The notes under the pieces are model-generated. The model was not told where the DNA came from. It made no database searches and was given only the letters and a program-made list of their open reading frames with translations. The translations under genes and the position numbers were made by a program. A stretch of DNA of 64,000 nucleotides from an uncultured Actinomycetes bacterium (GTDB lineage: Bacteria > Actinomycetota > Acidimicrobiia > Acidimicrobiales > RAAP-2): the NCBI GenBank assembly GCA_903825305.1, contig CAIKAC010000023.1, positions 84,464-148,463 on the forward strand, given 5' to 3'. Below, one piece after another: positions 8,344 through 17,378 of this stretch. The first letter of the stretch is position 1. Each line of letters begins with the position of its first letter.

Positions 8344-8933
8344 GTAGTCGCCGCGTCGTTATCGCTGACGATGAGTCGATCATCCGGCTTGACCTGAAAG
8401 AGATTCTCTTGGAATCGGGATTCGATGTCGTCGGGGAATCGGCACGAGGCGATGAAGCGATTGATCTCGTTCGCGAACTGAAGCCCGACCTCGCAATTTT
8501 GGATATCAAGATGCCTGGCCTTGACGGAGTGTCGGCCGCATCGATCATCAATGAAGAGATGGGAACTCCCGTCTTGCTGCTCACAGCGTTCTCGCAACGC
8601 GATTTGATTCAGTCGGCCCGCGATGCTGGCGTGTCCGCCTATCTCGTAAAGCCGTTTCAGCGCGAGGAGCTCATCCCTGCCATAGAGAATGTCTTGTTCC
8701 GAGCCCACCAAGAGCAAGCCTTGAGCGCCGACATGGTGGCACCTGCGGCGGATGGCGCGGCTGAAGACAAATTGGTGACGCGCCAAATTGTTGAAGATGC
8801 CAAAGCGCGCCTCATGGACGGAGGCCTCACTGAACAAGAAGCCTTTGACTTCATTCAAAAGACAGCAATGCGTGAGCGGCTCCGCATGCGAGCGGTTGCC
8901 GAACAAGTCATCGCCGGGGAATTGGCTCCCTAA
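8340..8933 (+). CDS. pdtaR: ANTAR-domain response regulator (PdtaR-like)
   Basis: This 197-residue protein joins an N-terminal receiver domain to a C-terminal ANTAR RNA-binding domain. The receiver has the acidic pair Asp10-Asp11, phosphoacceptor Asp55 (LAILDIKMP), the switch threonine in LLLTAF and the lysine in YLVKPF. The ANTAR helices occupy about residues 135-190, with the conserved pattern AKARLMDGGLTEQEAFDFIQ. Family members bind paired hexaloop hairpins in mRNA leaders and prevent termination. The position just before polA-rpsA matches M. tuberculosis Rv1626. No histidine kinase is encoded in the window; the coupled partner is instead the coiled-coil gene upstream. Confidence 0.9.
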   Translation: MSSRRVVIADDESIIRLDLKEILLESGFDVVGESARGDEAIDLVRELKPDLAILDIKMPGLDGVSAASIINEEMGTPVLLLTAFSQRDLIQSARDAGVSAYLVKPFQREELIPAIENVLFRAHQEQALSADMVAPAADGAAEDKLVTRQIVEDAKARLMDGGLTEQEAFDFIQKTAMRERLRMRAVAEQVIAGELAP

Positions 8934-8936
8934 TCG

Positions 8937-11621
8937 ATGCCTAGCCCCAAGGGATCCTCAGATTCGGGGGCTTTGTTCCTGCTCGACGGAATGTCGCTGG
9001 CCTTCCGGGCTTATTACGCCCTCCCTCCAGACCTTGCGACGGAATCGGGTCTGGTCACCAATGCCGTGCATGGCTTTGTCTCGATGCTTCTGAGCATCGT
9101 TCGGGACCACAAACCCAGTCATCTCGCAGTGGCCTTTGACCTTCCCGGTGGCACCTTCCGAGACGCCCTCGTTGAGGACTACAAGGGGGGACGGGGTGAG
9201 ACTCCGGAAGAATTGCTCCCTCAGTTTGACCTCATTCGAGATCTCCTCGGTCGACTCGGTGTTCCGGTTGTCTCCCTCGCCTCATTCGAAGCCGACGACA
9301 TTATGGCGACCCTGGCAACACGCCATCGTGATCACGGTGGCGATGTGGTCGTGGTGACAGGGGATCGAGACTGTTTCCAGCTCGTTGAAGATCCTCATGT
9401 GAGAGTGCTCTACAACCGCAAAGGCGTCTCGGACTACGTGCTCTATGACGAGGCCGGGATCCGGGAACGAACGGGCGTTGGGCCCGATCGCTACCCCATG
9501 CTCGCAGCAATGCGCGGGGATCCCTCCGACAATTTGCCAGGCGTACCAGGAGTGGGCGAGAAGACCGCTGCCAAGTTGCTCAATCAGTACGGCGACCTCG
9601 ATGGCATCTTTACGCACCTTGATGAACTCACGCCGAAGTTGCGCGAAAACATGACGGCTAATGAGCAGTTGGCTCGAACGAATCTGGACGTCATGACCTT
9701 GGTTCGCGACGTGCCCGTAGATGTCGATGAGTCGAGTTTGGTCATCGGCGGTTTTGATCGTCAAGCGCTCAAGACCTTGTTCGATGAACTTGAAATGAAA
9801 CGCCATTGGCAGCGCCTCGAAGAAATGTTGAATTCAGGCGCCTTCGGCCCCGATGGCGGCTCTCAAGCCTCGGTGTCGAGCGTTCAAGAAGCACAAGAAC
9901 CAGCGCTGCATCTCCCGGTGCGCGACCCCAACGTCATGGATGCAAAAGCGGCGAGTTCGTGGACTGAGTCCGCACCCAGCCCGATCACCGTGGTCGCTGA
10001 TCGTTCCGGCCACTGGGTAGGAGTGGCGAAGGCGGCGTCTGCGGAAGTGGCAGTGCTCGATCTCCATGACGAAGCCCTCCTTCATGCTTTTGCGCAGAAT
10101 GGGCGAGTTCGTGGCGCAGACACGAAGCCACTCATGAGAGCAGCGCTTCGTGATCTCGACGATGTTGGTGAAATCGCGGGCGATTTGTCCATTGCCGGAT
10201 ATTTGGTCGATGCTTCGCTTGGCACCTACGACCTCACTGCACTCACGACTCGCTACCTGCCGGGCCGTGATGCTGCAGTTGCATCCCCAACCCAAGGCGA
10301 ACTTCTTGCCTCAGTAAAGGCAGATGACGATCTCGGCGAGCGGACCCTCTTGGCTGATGATCTCTTCACCATCCTTGATCGCTCCATGGAGGATATGGAG
10401 TTGGGCGCGCTCTATCGCGAAGTCGAACTGCCTTTAGTTCGCGTGTTGGCACGAATGGAAGCAAGGGGTATCTGTGTCGACACCACCGTTCTTCAGGCCA
10501 TTGCTGACGATCTGACAACTCGGGCTCGAGACCTCGAAGCAAAGGTGCAGGAACTCGCAGGCCATCCCTTCAAGGTCTCTTCGACCAAACAGCTCCAAGA
10601 GGTGCTCTACGAAGAGCTGGGGCTTCCCCGTGGACGCAAGACCAAAACCGGGTATTCCACCGATGCGTCGACCCTCGAAGGGATGCGTGGGGTTCATCCC
10701 ATCATCGACGCTCTCTTGGAATTCCGAGAACTTGAGAAACTGCGCTCAACCTATGGCGAGTCGCTCATTCGCGAAGTAGCCCAAGACGGTCGCATCCACG
10801 CTACGTTCCGCCAAACAGTTGCTCGTACTGGTCGGTTGAGTTCTGAGAGCCCCAACTTGCACAACATTCCCGTTCGTTCCGCCGAAGGCCGGCGTTTTCG
10901 TGAAGCCTTCGTGGCACCTGATGGCTGGTCACTCCTGATCGCGGACTACGACCAGGTTGAGTTGCGAATCATCGCGCATCTCTCTGAGGACAGTGGCCTC
11001 ATGGGCGCCTTTGCTTCGGGCGAAGACGTACATCGATCCATTGCTGCGTCCGTGTATTCGATTGCTCCCTCCGAGGTCACGCACGAACAGCGAGAACGAG
11101 CCAAGACCGTCTCCTATGGCTTGGCCTATGGCATGGAGGCCTATGGCTTGGCACAGCGTCTCGGTGTGGACGTGGGCGAAGCCAAAGAAATCATGGATCG
11201 ATATTTCGCGGCGTTCCCGGGACTGCGAGCTTTCATGGACCGGTCAATCGCCGATGCAAAGCGACTGGGATATACGAAGACTGAGTTGGGTCGCATTCGA
11301 CCCCTGCCCGAGCTCTACAGCGATAATCGCAATGTTCGAATGGCCGCTGAGCGTCAAGCGATGAATGCTGGCATTCAAGGACTCGCCGCCGATATCTTCA
11401 AAGTTGCCTTAGTTCGCCTTGATCACGCCCTCAGTGGCGCGAAGTTGCAAGCGCGCTTGGTGCTTCAGGTCCATGACGAAGTGATCGTCGAAGCCCCTGA
11501 ATCAGAGCGCGTCGTAGTCGAACAGCTCACGCGAGAAGCACTTGAATCTGCGGGCTCATTGCGAGTCCCCTTGGCAGTTTCCATGGGCTGGGGGCAATCG
11601 TGGGGAAGCGCCAAAGGCTGA
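8937..11621 (+). CDS. polA: DNA polymerase I
   Basis: PolA (894 residues) fills gaps in excision repair and Okazaki-fragment processing. The N-terminal 5'-3' exonuclease (about 1-290) is intact, with VTGDRDCFQLV and the helix-hairpin-helix PGVPGVGEKTAAKL. The middle domain (about 330-500) lacks the DxE metal motif of a proofreading exonuclease: the equivalent strand reads TVVADRSGHW. The polymerase domain carries motif A (DYDQVELRIIAHLS), motif B (KTVSYGLAYGMEAYGL) and motif C (LQVHDEVIVEAP). Lack of proofreading is usual in actinobacterial PolA. It starts three bases after the response-regulator stop and is probably co-transcribed with it. Confidence 0.97.
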   Translation: MPSPKGSSDSGALFLLDGMSLAFRAYYALPPDLATESGLVTNAVHGFVSMLLSIVRDHKPSHLAVAFDLPGGTFRDALVEDYKGGRGETPEELLPQFDLIRDLLGRLGVPVVSLASFEADDIMATLATRHRDHGGDVVVVTGDRDCFQLVEDPHVRVLYNRKGVSDYVLYDEAGIRERTGVGPDRYPMLAAMRGDPSDNLPGVPGVGEKTAAKLLNQYGDLDGIFTHLDELTPKLRENMTANEQLARTNLDVMTLVRDVPVDVDESSLVIGGFDRQALKTLFDELEMKRHWQRLEEMLNSGAFGPDGGSQASVSSVQEAQEPALHLPVRDPNVMDAKAASSWTESAPSPITVVADRSGHWVGVAKAASAEVAVLDLHDEALLHAFAQNGRVRGADTKPLMRAALRDLDDVGEIAGDLSIAGYLVDASLGTYDLTALTTRYLPGRDAAVASPTQGELLASVKADDDLGERTLLADDLFTILDRSMEDMELGALYREVELPLVRVLARMEARGICVDTTVLQAIADDLTTRARDLEAKVQELAGHPFKVSSTKQLQEVLYEELGLPRGRKTKTGYSTDASTLEGMRGVHPIIDALLEFRELEKLRSTYGESLIREVAQDGRIHATFRQTVARTGRLSSESPNLHNIPVRSAEGRRFREAFVAPDGWSLLIADYDQVELRIIAHLSEDSGLMGAFASGEDVHRSIAASVYSIAPSEVTHEQRERAKTVSYGLAYGMEAYGLAQRLGVDVGEAKEIMDRYFAAFPGLRAFMDRSIADAKRLGYTKTELGRIRPLPELYSDNRNVRMAAERQAMNAGIQGLAADIFKVALVRLDHALSGAKLQARLVLQVHDEVIVEAPESERVVVEQLTREALESAGSLRVPLAVSMGWGQSWGSAKG

Positions 11622-11710
11622 GTGCTAGCCTAAAGACTCCCTATTGGCGCTGGCGATAGGGTTCTGTCCATCTAGCGGATCCCAGCGCGGTCACCCTGGA
11701 AGTGAATGCC

Positions 11711-13084
11711 ATGTCCGAGGTAGCAACCTCTCTCTCGCCCGAAGCTATGGGCACCTTCGATGCCGAAGGAAACTACGTCCCGCGCCAAATTGTGGCCGAC
11801 GATCTCCCCGAGTCTGAACTTGAAGCCGCCATGGTGGGCTCCATCGTTGCCTTCGAAGACGGCGACTTGGTAGCTGGCACTGTCGTCAAGATTGACCATG
11901 ATGAGGTACTCCTCGACATTGGCTACAAGTCTGAAGGCGTGATTCCCGTTCGCGAACTCTCCATTCGTAACGACATTGACCCCAACGAGGTTGTCTCTTT
12001 GGGTGAGCGCATTGAAGCGCTCGTGCTTCAAAAGGAAGACAAAGAAGGTCGCTTGATCTTGTCGAAGAAGCGTGCGCAATACGAGCGTGCATGGACCGAC
12101 ATCGAAAAGGTGAAAGACGCCGATGGTGTTGTTACCGGACCCGTTATCGAAGTGGTCAAGGGTGGCCTCATCGTGGACATTGGTCTTCGTGGTTTCTTGC
12201 CGGCATCGCTCGTTGAGCTGCGGCGAGTTCGCGAACTGCAGCCCTACATCGGTCGCACCATCGAAGCCAAGATCATCGAACTCGACCGCAATCGCAACAA
12301 CGTGGTGTTGTCGCGTCGTGCTTGGCTCGAAGAGGCTCAGAAGGAACAGCGTGGCGACTTCCTCAACAACCTCAAGCCAGGTGAGCGCCGTCGTGGTGTC
12401 GTGTCCTCGGTCGTCAACTTCGGTGCCTTTGTGGACCTCGGTGGTATGGACGGGCTTATTCACGTTTCCGAACTTTCTTGGAAGCACATTGATCACCCGT
12501 CCCAGGTGGTTGCCGTTGGTGACGAAGTCGACGTGGAAGTCTTGGACGTCGACCTCGACAAAGAGCGCATCAGCTTGTCGCTCAAGAACACCCAGTCCGA
12601 CCCATGGCAAGAGTTCGCCGATTCACACCAAGAGGGCCAACTGGTCTACGGCCGCATTACCAAGATCGTGCCCTTTGGTGCCTTCGTTCAAGTTGGCGAC
12701 GGGATCGAAGGTCTCGTGCACATCTCCGAGATGGCAGCCCACCACGTCGAAGCACCCGAACAAGTGGTTAACCCTGGCGAAGAACTCTGGGTCAAGATCA
12801 TCGAGCTCGATGTTGAACGTCGTCGAATCAGCCTGTCAATCAAGCAGGCGGCTGAGGGTGGCGAAGTTTCCGAAGAGTACCGTGAGGCCTTTGGTGAGCA
12901 CGCCTACGACGCCGAAGGTAACTACATCGGCTTTGACTACGGAGACGCCGCCTTCACCCCAGAGTCCGAATCACAAGCTGCATGGGCCGAGTATGTTGCC
13001 GAGGCAACGGCACAAATTGCGGAGCCGGCAGCCGCGGTAGAGGTCACTGAAGTGGTTGATGCCGACGCCCCATCTGCTGAGTAA
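11711..13084 (+). CDS. rpsA: 30S ribosomal protein S1
   Basis: S1 (457 residues) binds mRNA on the small ribosomal subunit through OB-fold repeats. Four S1 domains are visible, beginning near residues 38 (VAGTVVKIDHDEVLL), 125 (GVVTGPVIEVVKGGLI), 215 (RGVVSSVVNFGAFVDLGG) and 300 (GRITKIVPFGAFVQVGD). The third and fourth are the best-conserved RNA-binding type. The last 60 residues are an Ala/Glu-rich tail without a fold. Four domains rather than six is the normal actinobacterial form. ATG 11711 fits the GGAAG site better than the in-frame GTG at 11702. A strong hairpin follows the gene. Confidence 0.96.
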   Translation: MSEVATSLSPEAMGTFDAEGNYVPRQIVADDLPESELEAAMVGSIVAFEDGDLVAGTVVKIDHDEVLLDIGYKSEGVIPVRELSIRNDIDPNEVVSLGERIEALVLQKEDKEGRLILSKKRAQYERAWTDIEKVKDADGVVTGPVIEVVKGGLIVDIGLRGFLPASLVELRRVRELQPYIGRTIEAKIIELDRNRNNVVLSRRAWLEEAQKEQRGDFLNNLKPGERRRGVVSSVVNFGAFVDLGGMDGLIHVSELSWKHIDHPSQVVAVGDEVDVEVLDVDLDKERISLSLKNTQSDPWQEFADSHQEGQLVYGRITKIVPFGAFVQVGDGIEGLVHISEMAAHHVEAPEQVVNPGEELWVKIIELDVERRRISLSIKQAAEGGEVSEEYREAFGEHAYDAEGNYIGFDYGDAAFTPESESQAAWAEYVAEATAQIAEPAAAVEVTEVVDADAPSAE

Positions 13085-13096
13085 TCCTGAGTGCTT

Positions 13097-13137
13097 CGCG
13101 CCGCGGTTGTTGGGGATTCCCCGGCAGCCGCGGCGCG
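13097..13137 (+). terminator. Strong hairpin downstream of rpsA
   Basis: The two arms CGCGCCGCGG (13097-13106) and CCGCGGCGCG (13128-13137) pair perfectly. The inner bases TTGTTGGGG and CCCCGGCAG continue the stem with three G-T wobbles. The result is a 19-bp stem closed by a three-base ATT loop. The following bases (TTCGCTATG) are not a good T-run, so it may be an actinobacterial-type L-shaped terminator or an mRNA 3'-end stabiliser. Confidence 0.75.
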
Positions 13138-13174
13138 TTCGCTATGTTGAGCCTGCGATGAACGAGACGCACCT

Positions 13175-14659
13175 GTGAGCACAAGCGAAAATTCATCACC
13201 CGTTGTGGTGATTGGCGCGGGACCCGCGGGGTTGACCGCTGCGTATGAACTCGCCAAGCGTGGCAAACGCGTCGTGGTGTTTGAAGGCTCCCACGAACTT
13301 GGCGGAATTTCTCGAACGGTGGAGCGAGATGGCTGGCGATTCGATATTGGCGGCCATCGCTTCTTCACCAAGGTCGAAGAAGTTAACAAACTGTGGCACG
13401 AGATTCTTCCGCCCGAAGATTTCTTGTTGCGTCCTCGGATGAGCCGCATCTTTTTCGACGGTAAGTATTACGACTACCCGCTTAAAGCCTCCAATGCACT
13501 CAAGAACCTCGGCATCTTCGAAGCTGGTCTCTGTGTCTTGAGTTACCTCTGGGCCCAAATCCACCCACCCAAAGACCAAAGCAATTATGAGGGATGGCTG
13601 GTATCGCGATTTGGATGGCGCCTGTACCGAAAATTCTTCAAGACCTATACCGAAAAAGTGTGGGGCGTGCCCGTTCGCGACATGCCTGCGGACTGGGCAG
13701 CACAGCGGGTCAAGGGCCTTAATCTCGGCAAAGCCATCGTCAACTCTCTGACACCCAAGAGGAACCAAAAGGAAATCACGAGCCTGATCGAAGAGTTCGA
13801 GTATCCCAAATACGGTCCCGGCATGATGTGGGAACGCTGTGCGGAACTCGTCGTGAGCGCTGGCGGCACGGTGGTACTCGGCGCCAAGGTAACGGGGATT
13901 CACGTCTCCGACGGCAGGGCCACCTCGGTTGAGGTCACCCATGACGACGGTCGAATGGAAGCCGTTGAGGTGTGTGATGTCATCACGACCAACCCGATGC
14001 GCGAATTGGTCTCCATGCTTGATCCCCAACCTCCCATTGACGTAGCTCGTGCTGGGGCCGATCTCAGTTATCGAGACTTCCTCACCGTTGCACTCGTGGT
14101 CCCGGAGAGTTCTGGATTCCCAGATAATTGGATCTATATCCACTCTCAAGATGTTGCCGTAGGTCGCATCCAGAACTACGGGAGCTGGTCGCCATTCATG
14201 GTTAAAGAAGGCAAAACTTGCCTCGGCCTTGAATTCTTTGTGTTTGAAGGCGATGAACTCTGGAACGCCGATGATGATGCACTGATCGCCCGGGGAATTC
14301 GTGAGCTCGACACCCTTGGCCTGGTAAAGCCTGATGACGTAGAACGAGGCTTTGTGGTGCGTGTCCCGAAGGCCTACCCCTACTACGACGCGCACTACGC
14401 CGAGAATGTGGCTCGAATCGTGGGGTACCTCGAGGGAGCCGCCCCCAATATCCATCCCGTAGGCCGAAACGGCATGCACAAGTACAACAATCAAGACCAC
14501 TCGATGTACACCGCGCTCTTGACCGTTGAGAACCTTGAAGGCGCCCATCACGACATTTGGCAGGTAAACGTGGAGGCCGAATATCACGAAGAGGCTTCCA
14601 TGCGCGGTGGCACTGGGAGAGATGCGCCCATCTTGCCGAAACGGCCTTCATCTCGTTGA
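13175..14659 (+). CDS. FAD-dependent oxidoreductase (protoporphyrinogen-oxidase/UDP-galactopyranose-mutase-like)
   Basis: This 494-residue flavoprotein opens with a Rossmann fold: VVVIGAGPAGLTAAYEL near residues 10-26, then the acidic ribose-binding residue in VVFEGSHELGG and the motif GWRFDIGGHRFF. The middle contains KVWGVPVRDMPADW, a signature I associate with HemY-like/UDP-galactopyranose-mutase-like proteins of envelope-sugar loci. The real substrate is not known. A normal C-terminal FAD contact (NGMHKYNNQDHSMYTA) is present. GTG 13175 begins directly before the fold; it has no strong ribosome binding site, and a TATGTT -10 match lies at 13143. Neighbours rpsA and coaE give no functional hint. 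Confidence 0.78.
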   Translation: MSTSENSSPVVVIGAGPAGLTAAYELAKRGKRVVVFEGSHELGGISRTVERDGWRFDIGGHRFFTKVEEVNKLWHEILPPEDFLLRPRMSRIFFDGKYYDYPLKASNALKNLGIFEAGLCVLSYLWAQIHPPKDQSNYEGWLVSRFGWRLYRKFFKTYTEKVWGVPVRDMPADWAAQRVKGLNLGKAIVNSLTPKRNQKEITSLIEEFEYPKYGPGMMWERCAELVVSAGGTVVLGAKVTGIHVSDGRATSVEVTHDDGRMEAVEVCDVITTNPMRELVSMLDPQPPIDVARAGADLSYRDFLTVALVVPESSGFPDNWIYIHSQDVAVGRIQNYGSWSPFMVKEGKTCLGLEFFVFEGDELWNADDDALIARGIRELDTLGLVKPDDVERGFVVRVPKAYPYYDAHYAENVARIVGYLEGAAPNIHPVGRNGMHKYNNQDHSMYTALLTVENLEGAHHDIWQVNVEAEYHEEASMRGGTGRDAPILPKRPSSR

Positions 14660-14735
14660 CGCTCTGCAAGCGAGCCTCATGAGCGCCATGGGATGGCTAG
14701 GTTGAAGAGGTGCATTCTATTCTCGGGATCAATCA

Positions 14736-15353
14736 ATGATCGTGGTCGGGGTTACCGGAGGCATCGGTTCGGGTAAAACGGCCGTAACTGACCTCATGGC
14801 GGCCCGAGGCGCGTTCGTGGTCGATGCTGACCTCCTCGCCCGCGAAGTTGTTGAGCCGGGGGAGCCGGCTTTTCTCGACATTGTGGAAACCTTTGGCGCC
14901 GAGGTACTGACTGCGGACGGCACGATTGATCGCGCGGCGCTTGCAAACGTGGTGTTCTCTAGTGAGGAGCAACGAGCCGCACTCAACGAAATTACCCACC
15001 CTCGAATCAATGCACGCATGAAAGAGCAGATCAGCGCTTCTCGTGACCAGGAGGGCATCTGCCTAGTAGCCATCCCTCTCCTTGGTCCTGGCCACCGAGA
15101 GCGATTGGCTCTCGACGCGGTGTTGGTGGTGGATTGCCCGACCGAAGTTGCCGTAGAGCGACTGATTGAATTTCGAGGATTTCAGCGCGACGACGCTCTC
15201 GCGCGGGTCGCATCACAACTAAGCCGAGAAGAGCGGCTTGCCTTTGCGGATTACGTCATCGTGAATGACGGTGCTCACGACCGTCTCGCCGCCCAAGTCG
15301 ATACTTTGTTTCAAGAGTTACGCGCCCGTCCAGAGGCTTCTCCCCGTGGCTAA
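14736..15353 (+). CDS. coaE: Dephospho-CoA kinase
   Basis: CoaE (205 residues) phosphorylates the ribose of dephospho-CoA, the last step of coenzyme A synthesis. The P-loop GGIGSGKT spans residues 8-15, and the substrate-side motif VVDADLLAREVV follows near 30. The usual VPLL strand reads VAIPLLGPG, and the C-terminal DYVIVNDG closes the kinase core. There is no fused GrpB-like extension of the mycobacterial type. The ATG has no clear ribosome binding site; a TATTCT -10 match ends twelve bases upstream. The gene overlaps uvrB by eight bases. Confidence 0.95.
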   Translation: MIVVGVTGGIGSGKTAVTDLMAARGAFVVDADLLAREVVEPGEPAFLDIVETFGAEVLTADGTIDRAALANVVFSSEEQRAALNEITHPRINARMKEQISASRDQEGICLVAIPLLGPGHRERLALDAVLVVDCPTEVAVERLIEFRGFQRDDALARVASQLSREERLAFADYVIVNDGAHDRLAAQVDTLFQELRARPEASPRG

Positions 15354-17346
15354 CGAATTCGAGGTCATTTCACCGTTTCAACCGGCGGGCGATCAGCCCA
15401 CCGCTATTGCAACGCTGTCTCAAGGAGTCACAGACGGCCTTCGCTTCCAGACGCTCGAGGGCATCACAGGTTCGGGAAAGACGGCCACCATCGCTTGGAC
15501 CATCGAGCAGGTGCAACGTCCAACACTGATTATCGAACCGAACAAATCGCTCGCTGCACAGTTGGCGGCTGAGTTGCGAGAGTTGCTGCCAAACAACCGG
15601 GTTGAATTTTTCGTCTCCTACTACGACTATTACCAACCCGAGGCCTACATTCCCTCTAGCGACACCTTCATCGAGAAGGATTCTTCGATTAACGAAGAGA
15701 TTGATCGCTTGCGTCACGCAGCGACATCATCGTTGTTGCTACGACGCGACGTGGTCGTAGTTGCTTCGGTTTCGTGTATCTACGGACTTGGGTCGCCATC
15801 GGAATATGCCGAACGAGTGTTGCCGTTGCGAGTAGGCGATCGCATTGACCAACGTGCCATTCTTCGTCGTTTGGTCGACATGCAGTATCACCGCAATGAC
15901 ATCAATCTGGTACGCGGAACGTTTCGCTCCAAGGGCGACACCATCGAGATCCATCCGGCCTATGAAGAACAAGCGCTACGCATTGAGCTCTTTGGCGACG
16001 AGATAGAACGAATTTGGATGGTTGACGTCTTGAAGGGTGAACTCATCGCCCCTCTCGAAGAAGTCGTCATCTTCGCTGCCACCCACTACGTGGCGGGTGA
16101 TGAGGCAATGCGGCGAGCTTTGACCTCAATCGAAGATGAGCTGCGTGAACAATTGCAATACTTTGATGCCGAGGGGAAATTGCTCGAAGCGCAACGGCTC
16201 CGCACTCGCACCGAACATGACCTCGAGATGTTGGCGGAAACGGGTATTTGTGCCGGCATTGAGAACTATTCACGGCATTTTGACGGCCGAAAGGCCGGAG
16301 AGCGGCCCTACACGCTCATCGATTTCTTCCCTCGAGACATGTTGGTTGTGATCGATGAAAGCCATGTAGCGATTCCTCAACTCAATGGTCAATTTGCGGG
16401 TGACCGATCGAGAAAAGACGTCCTCGTCGAACACGGCTTTCGCTTGCCGTCAGCAAAGGACAACCGCCCCTTGCGCTTCGACGAATTTCTAGACGTCGTG
16501 CCGCAGGCCATCTTCGTATCCGCAACGCCCGGACCCTTCGAGATAGCCAACTCTGACCAGATGGTTCCTCAGGTCATTCGGCCGACTGGCCTGCTTGACC
16601 CTGAAGTTGAAATCCGGCCCACGAAGGGCCAAATTGAGGATTTGAAGCTCGAGATTCAGGCCACAATTGGCGATGGCAACCGGGTGCTCATTACGACCTT
16701 GACCAAGAAGATGGCCGAGGATCTCACGACCTATCTCGAGGACGCAAAATTCAAAGTTCAGTATCTCCACAGCGACATTGACACCATCGAACGTATCGAG
16801 ATCTTGCGAGATTTAAGGCTCGGTGTCTTCGATGTTCTCGTGGGCATCAACCTGCTCCGAGAAGGCTTGGATCTACCCGAAGTAGGCCTGGTGGCCATTC
16901 TCGACGCAGACAAAGAAGGTTTTCTCCGCAGTCGCTCAGCTCTAATCCAGACCATGGGTCGTGCCGCACGAAACGCCCAAGGTCACGTCATCCTCTACGC
17001 CGACAAAATCACTGATTCGATGAAGGCCGCCATCGACGTCACTCAGACCCGTCGTGCCGTTCAAATTGCCTATAACCAAGAGCACGGAATCAATCCGTTG
17101 ACGGTGACCAAGGCGGTGAGCGACATTCTGGGTCGACTTCGAGGCATGGGAGGAAACAAAGAAACCAAAGCCCCGCAGCGCCCCGTCATTCCCATGGGTC
17201 CTGAAGAGATGCAACGTAGTGCATCCGAACTCGAAGCGGCAATGCTCGAGGCCGCTCAGGATTTGCGTTTCGAAGAAGCCGCAGCCCTCAGAGATGAACT
17301 CCACGATCTGCTCCTTCGTTCGGCAGAAATCATCACGCAACCGTAA
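15346..17346 (+). CDS. uvrB: Excinuclease ABC subunit B
   Basis: UvrB (666 residues) verifies DNA damage loaded by UvrA and recruits UvrC. Walker A is EGITGSGKT with Lys45, the same number as in E. coli. The damage-probing beta-hairpin is YYDYYQPEAYIPSSDTF near residue 95, the DEAD-type box is VIDESH, and helicase motif VI is QTMGRAARN. The C-terminal UVR helix pair (EAAQDLRFEEAAALRDEL) contacts UvrC. I start it at GTG 15346, which overlaps coaE by eight bases and begins the conserved FEVISPFQPAGDQP. The longer upstream frame is inside coaE. uvrA follows after 32 bases. Confidence 0.97.
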   Translation: MANEFEVISPFQPAGDQPTAIATLSQGVTDGLRFQTLEGITGSGKTATIAWTIEQVQRPTLIIEPNKSLAAQLAAELRELLPNNRVEFFVSYYDYYQPEAYIPSSDTFIEKDSSINEEIDRLRHAATSSLLLRRDVVVVASVSCIYGLGSPSEYAERVLPLRVGDRIDQRAILRRLVDMQYHRNDINLVRGTFRSKGDTIEIHPAYEEQALRIELFGDEIERIWMVDVLKGELIAPLEEVVIFAATHYVAGDEAMRRALTSIEDELREQLQYFDAEGKLLEAQRLRTRTEHDLEMLAETGICAGIENYSRHFDGRKAGERPYTLIDFFPRDMLVVIDESHVAIPQLNGQFAGDRSRKDVLVEHGFRLPSAKDNRPLRFDEFLDVVPQAIFVSATPGPFEIANSDQMVPQVIRPTGLLDPEVEIRPTKGQIEDLKLEIQATIGDGNRVLITTLTKKMAEDLTTYLEDAKFKVQYLHSDIDTIERIEILRDLRLGVFDVLVGINLLREGLDLPEVGLVAILDADKEGFLRSRSALIQTMGRAARNAQGHVILYADKITDSMKAAIDVTQTRRAVQIAYNQEHGINPLTVTKAVSDILGRLRGMGGNKETKAPQRPVIPMGPEEMQRSASELEAAMLEAAQDLRFEEAAALRDELHDLLLRSAEIITQP

Positions 17347-17366
17347 GTACCGGGCGATGACTCGGG

Positions 17367-17372
17367 TAGCGT
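17367..17372 (+). promoter_or_regulatory. Putative leaderless promoter (-10) of uvrA
   Basis: TAGCGT ends exactly six bases before GTG 17379, so the predicted transcription start is the first base of the start codon. No ribosome binding site precedes the gene. Confidence 0.5.
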
Positions 17373-17378
17373 GCAAGC

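Noticed and set aside
8088-8906. 272-codon open frame on the minus strand
   Set aside because: It crosses the coupled coiled-coil and response-regulator genes in antisense and has no protein family features.
11672-12610. 312-codon open frame on the minus strand
   Set aside because: It is antisense to rpsA and its composition mirrors the S1 repeats.
13196-14587. 463-codon open frame on the minus strand
   Set aside because: It is fully antisense to the flavoprotein gene, has no recognisable domain and no start signal, and reflects codon bias of the real gene.
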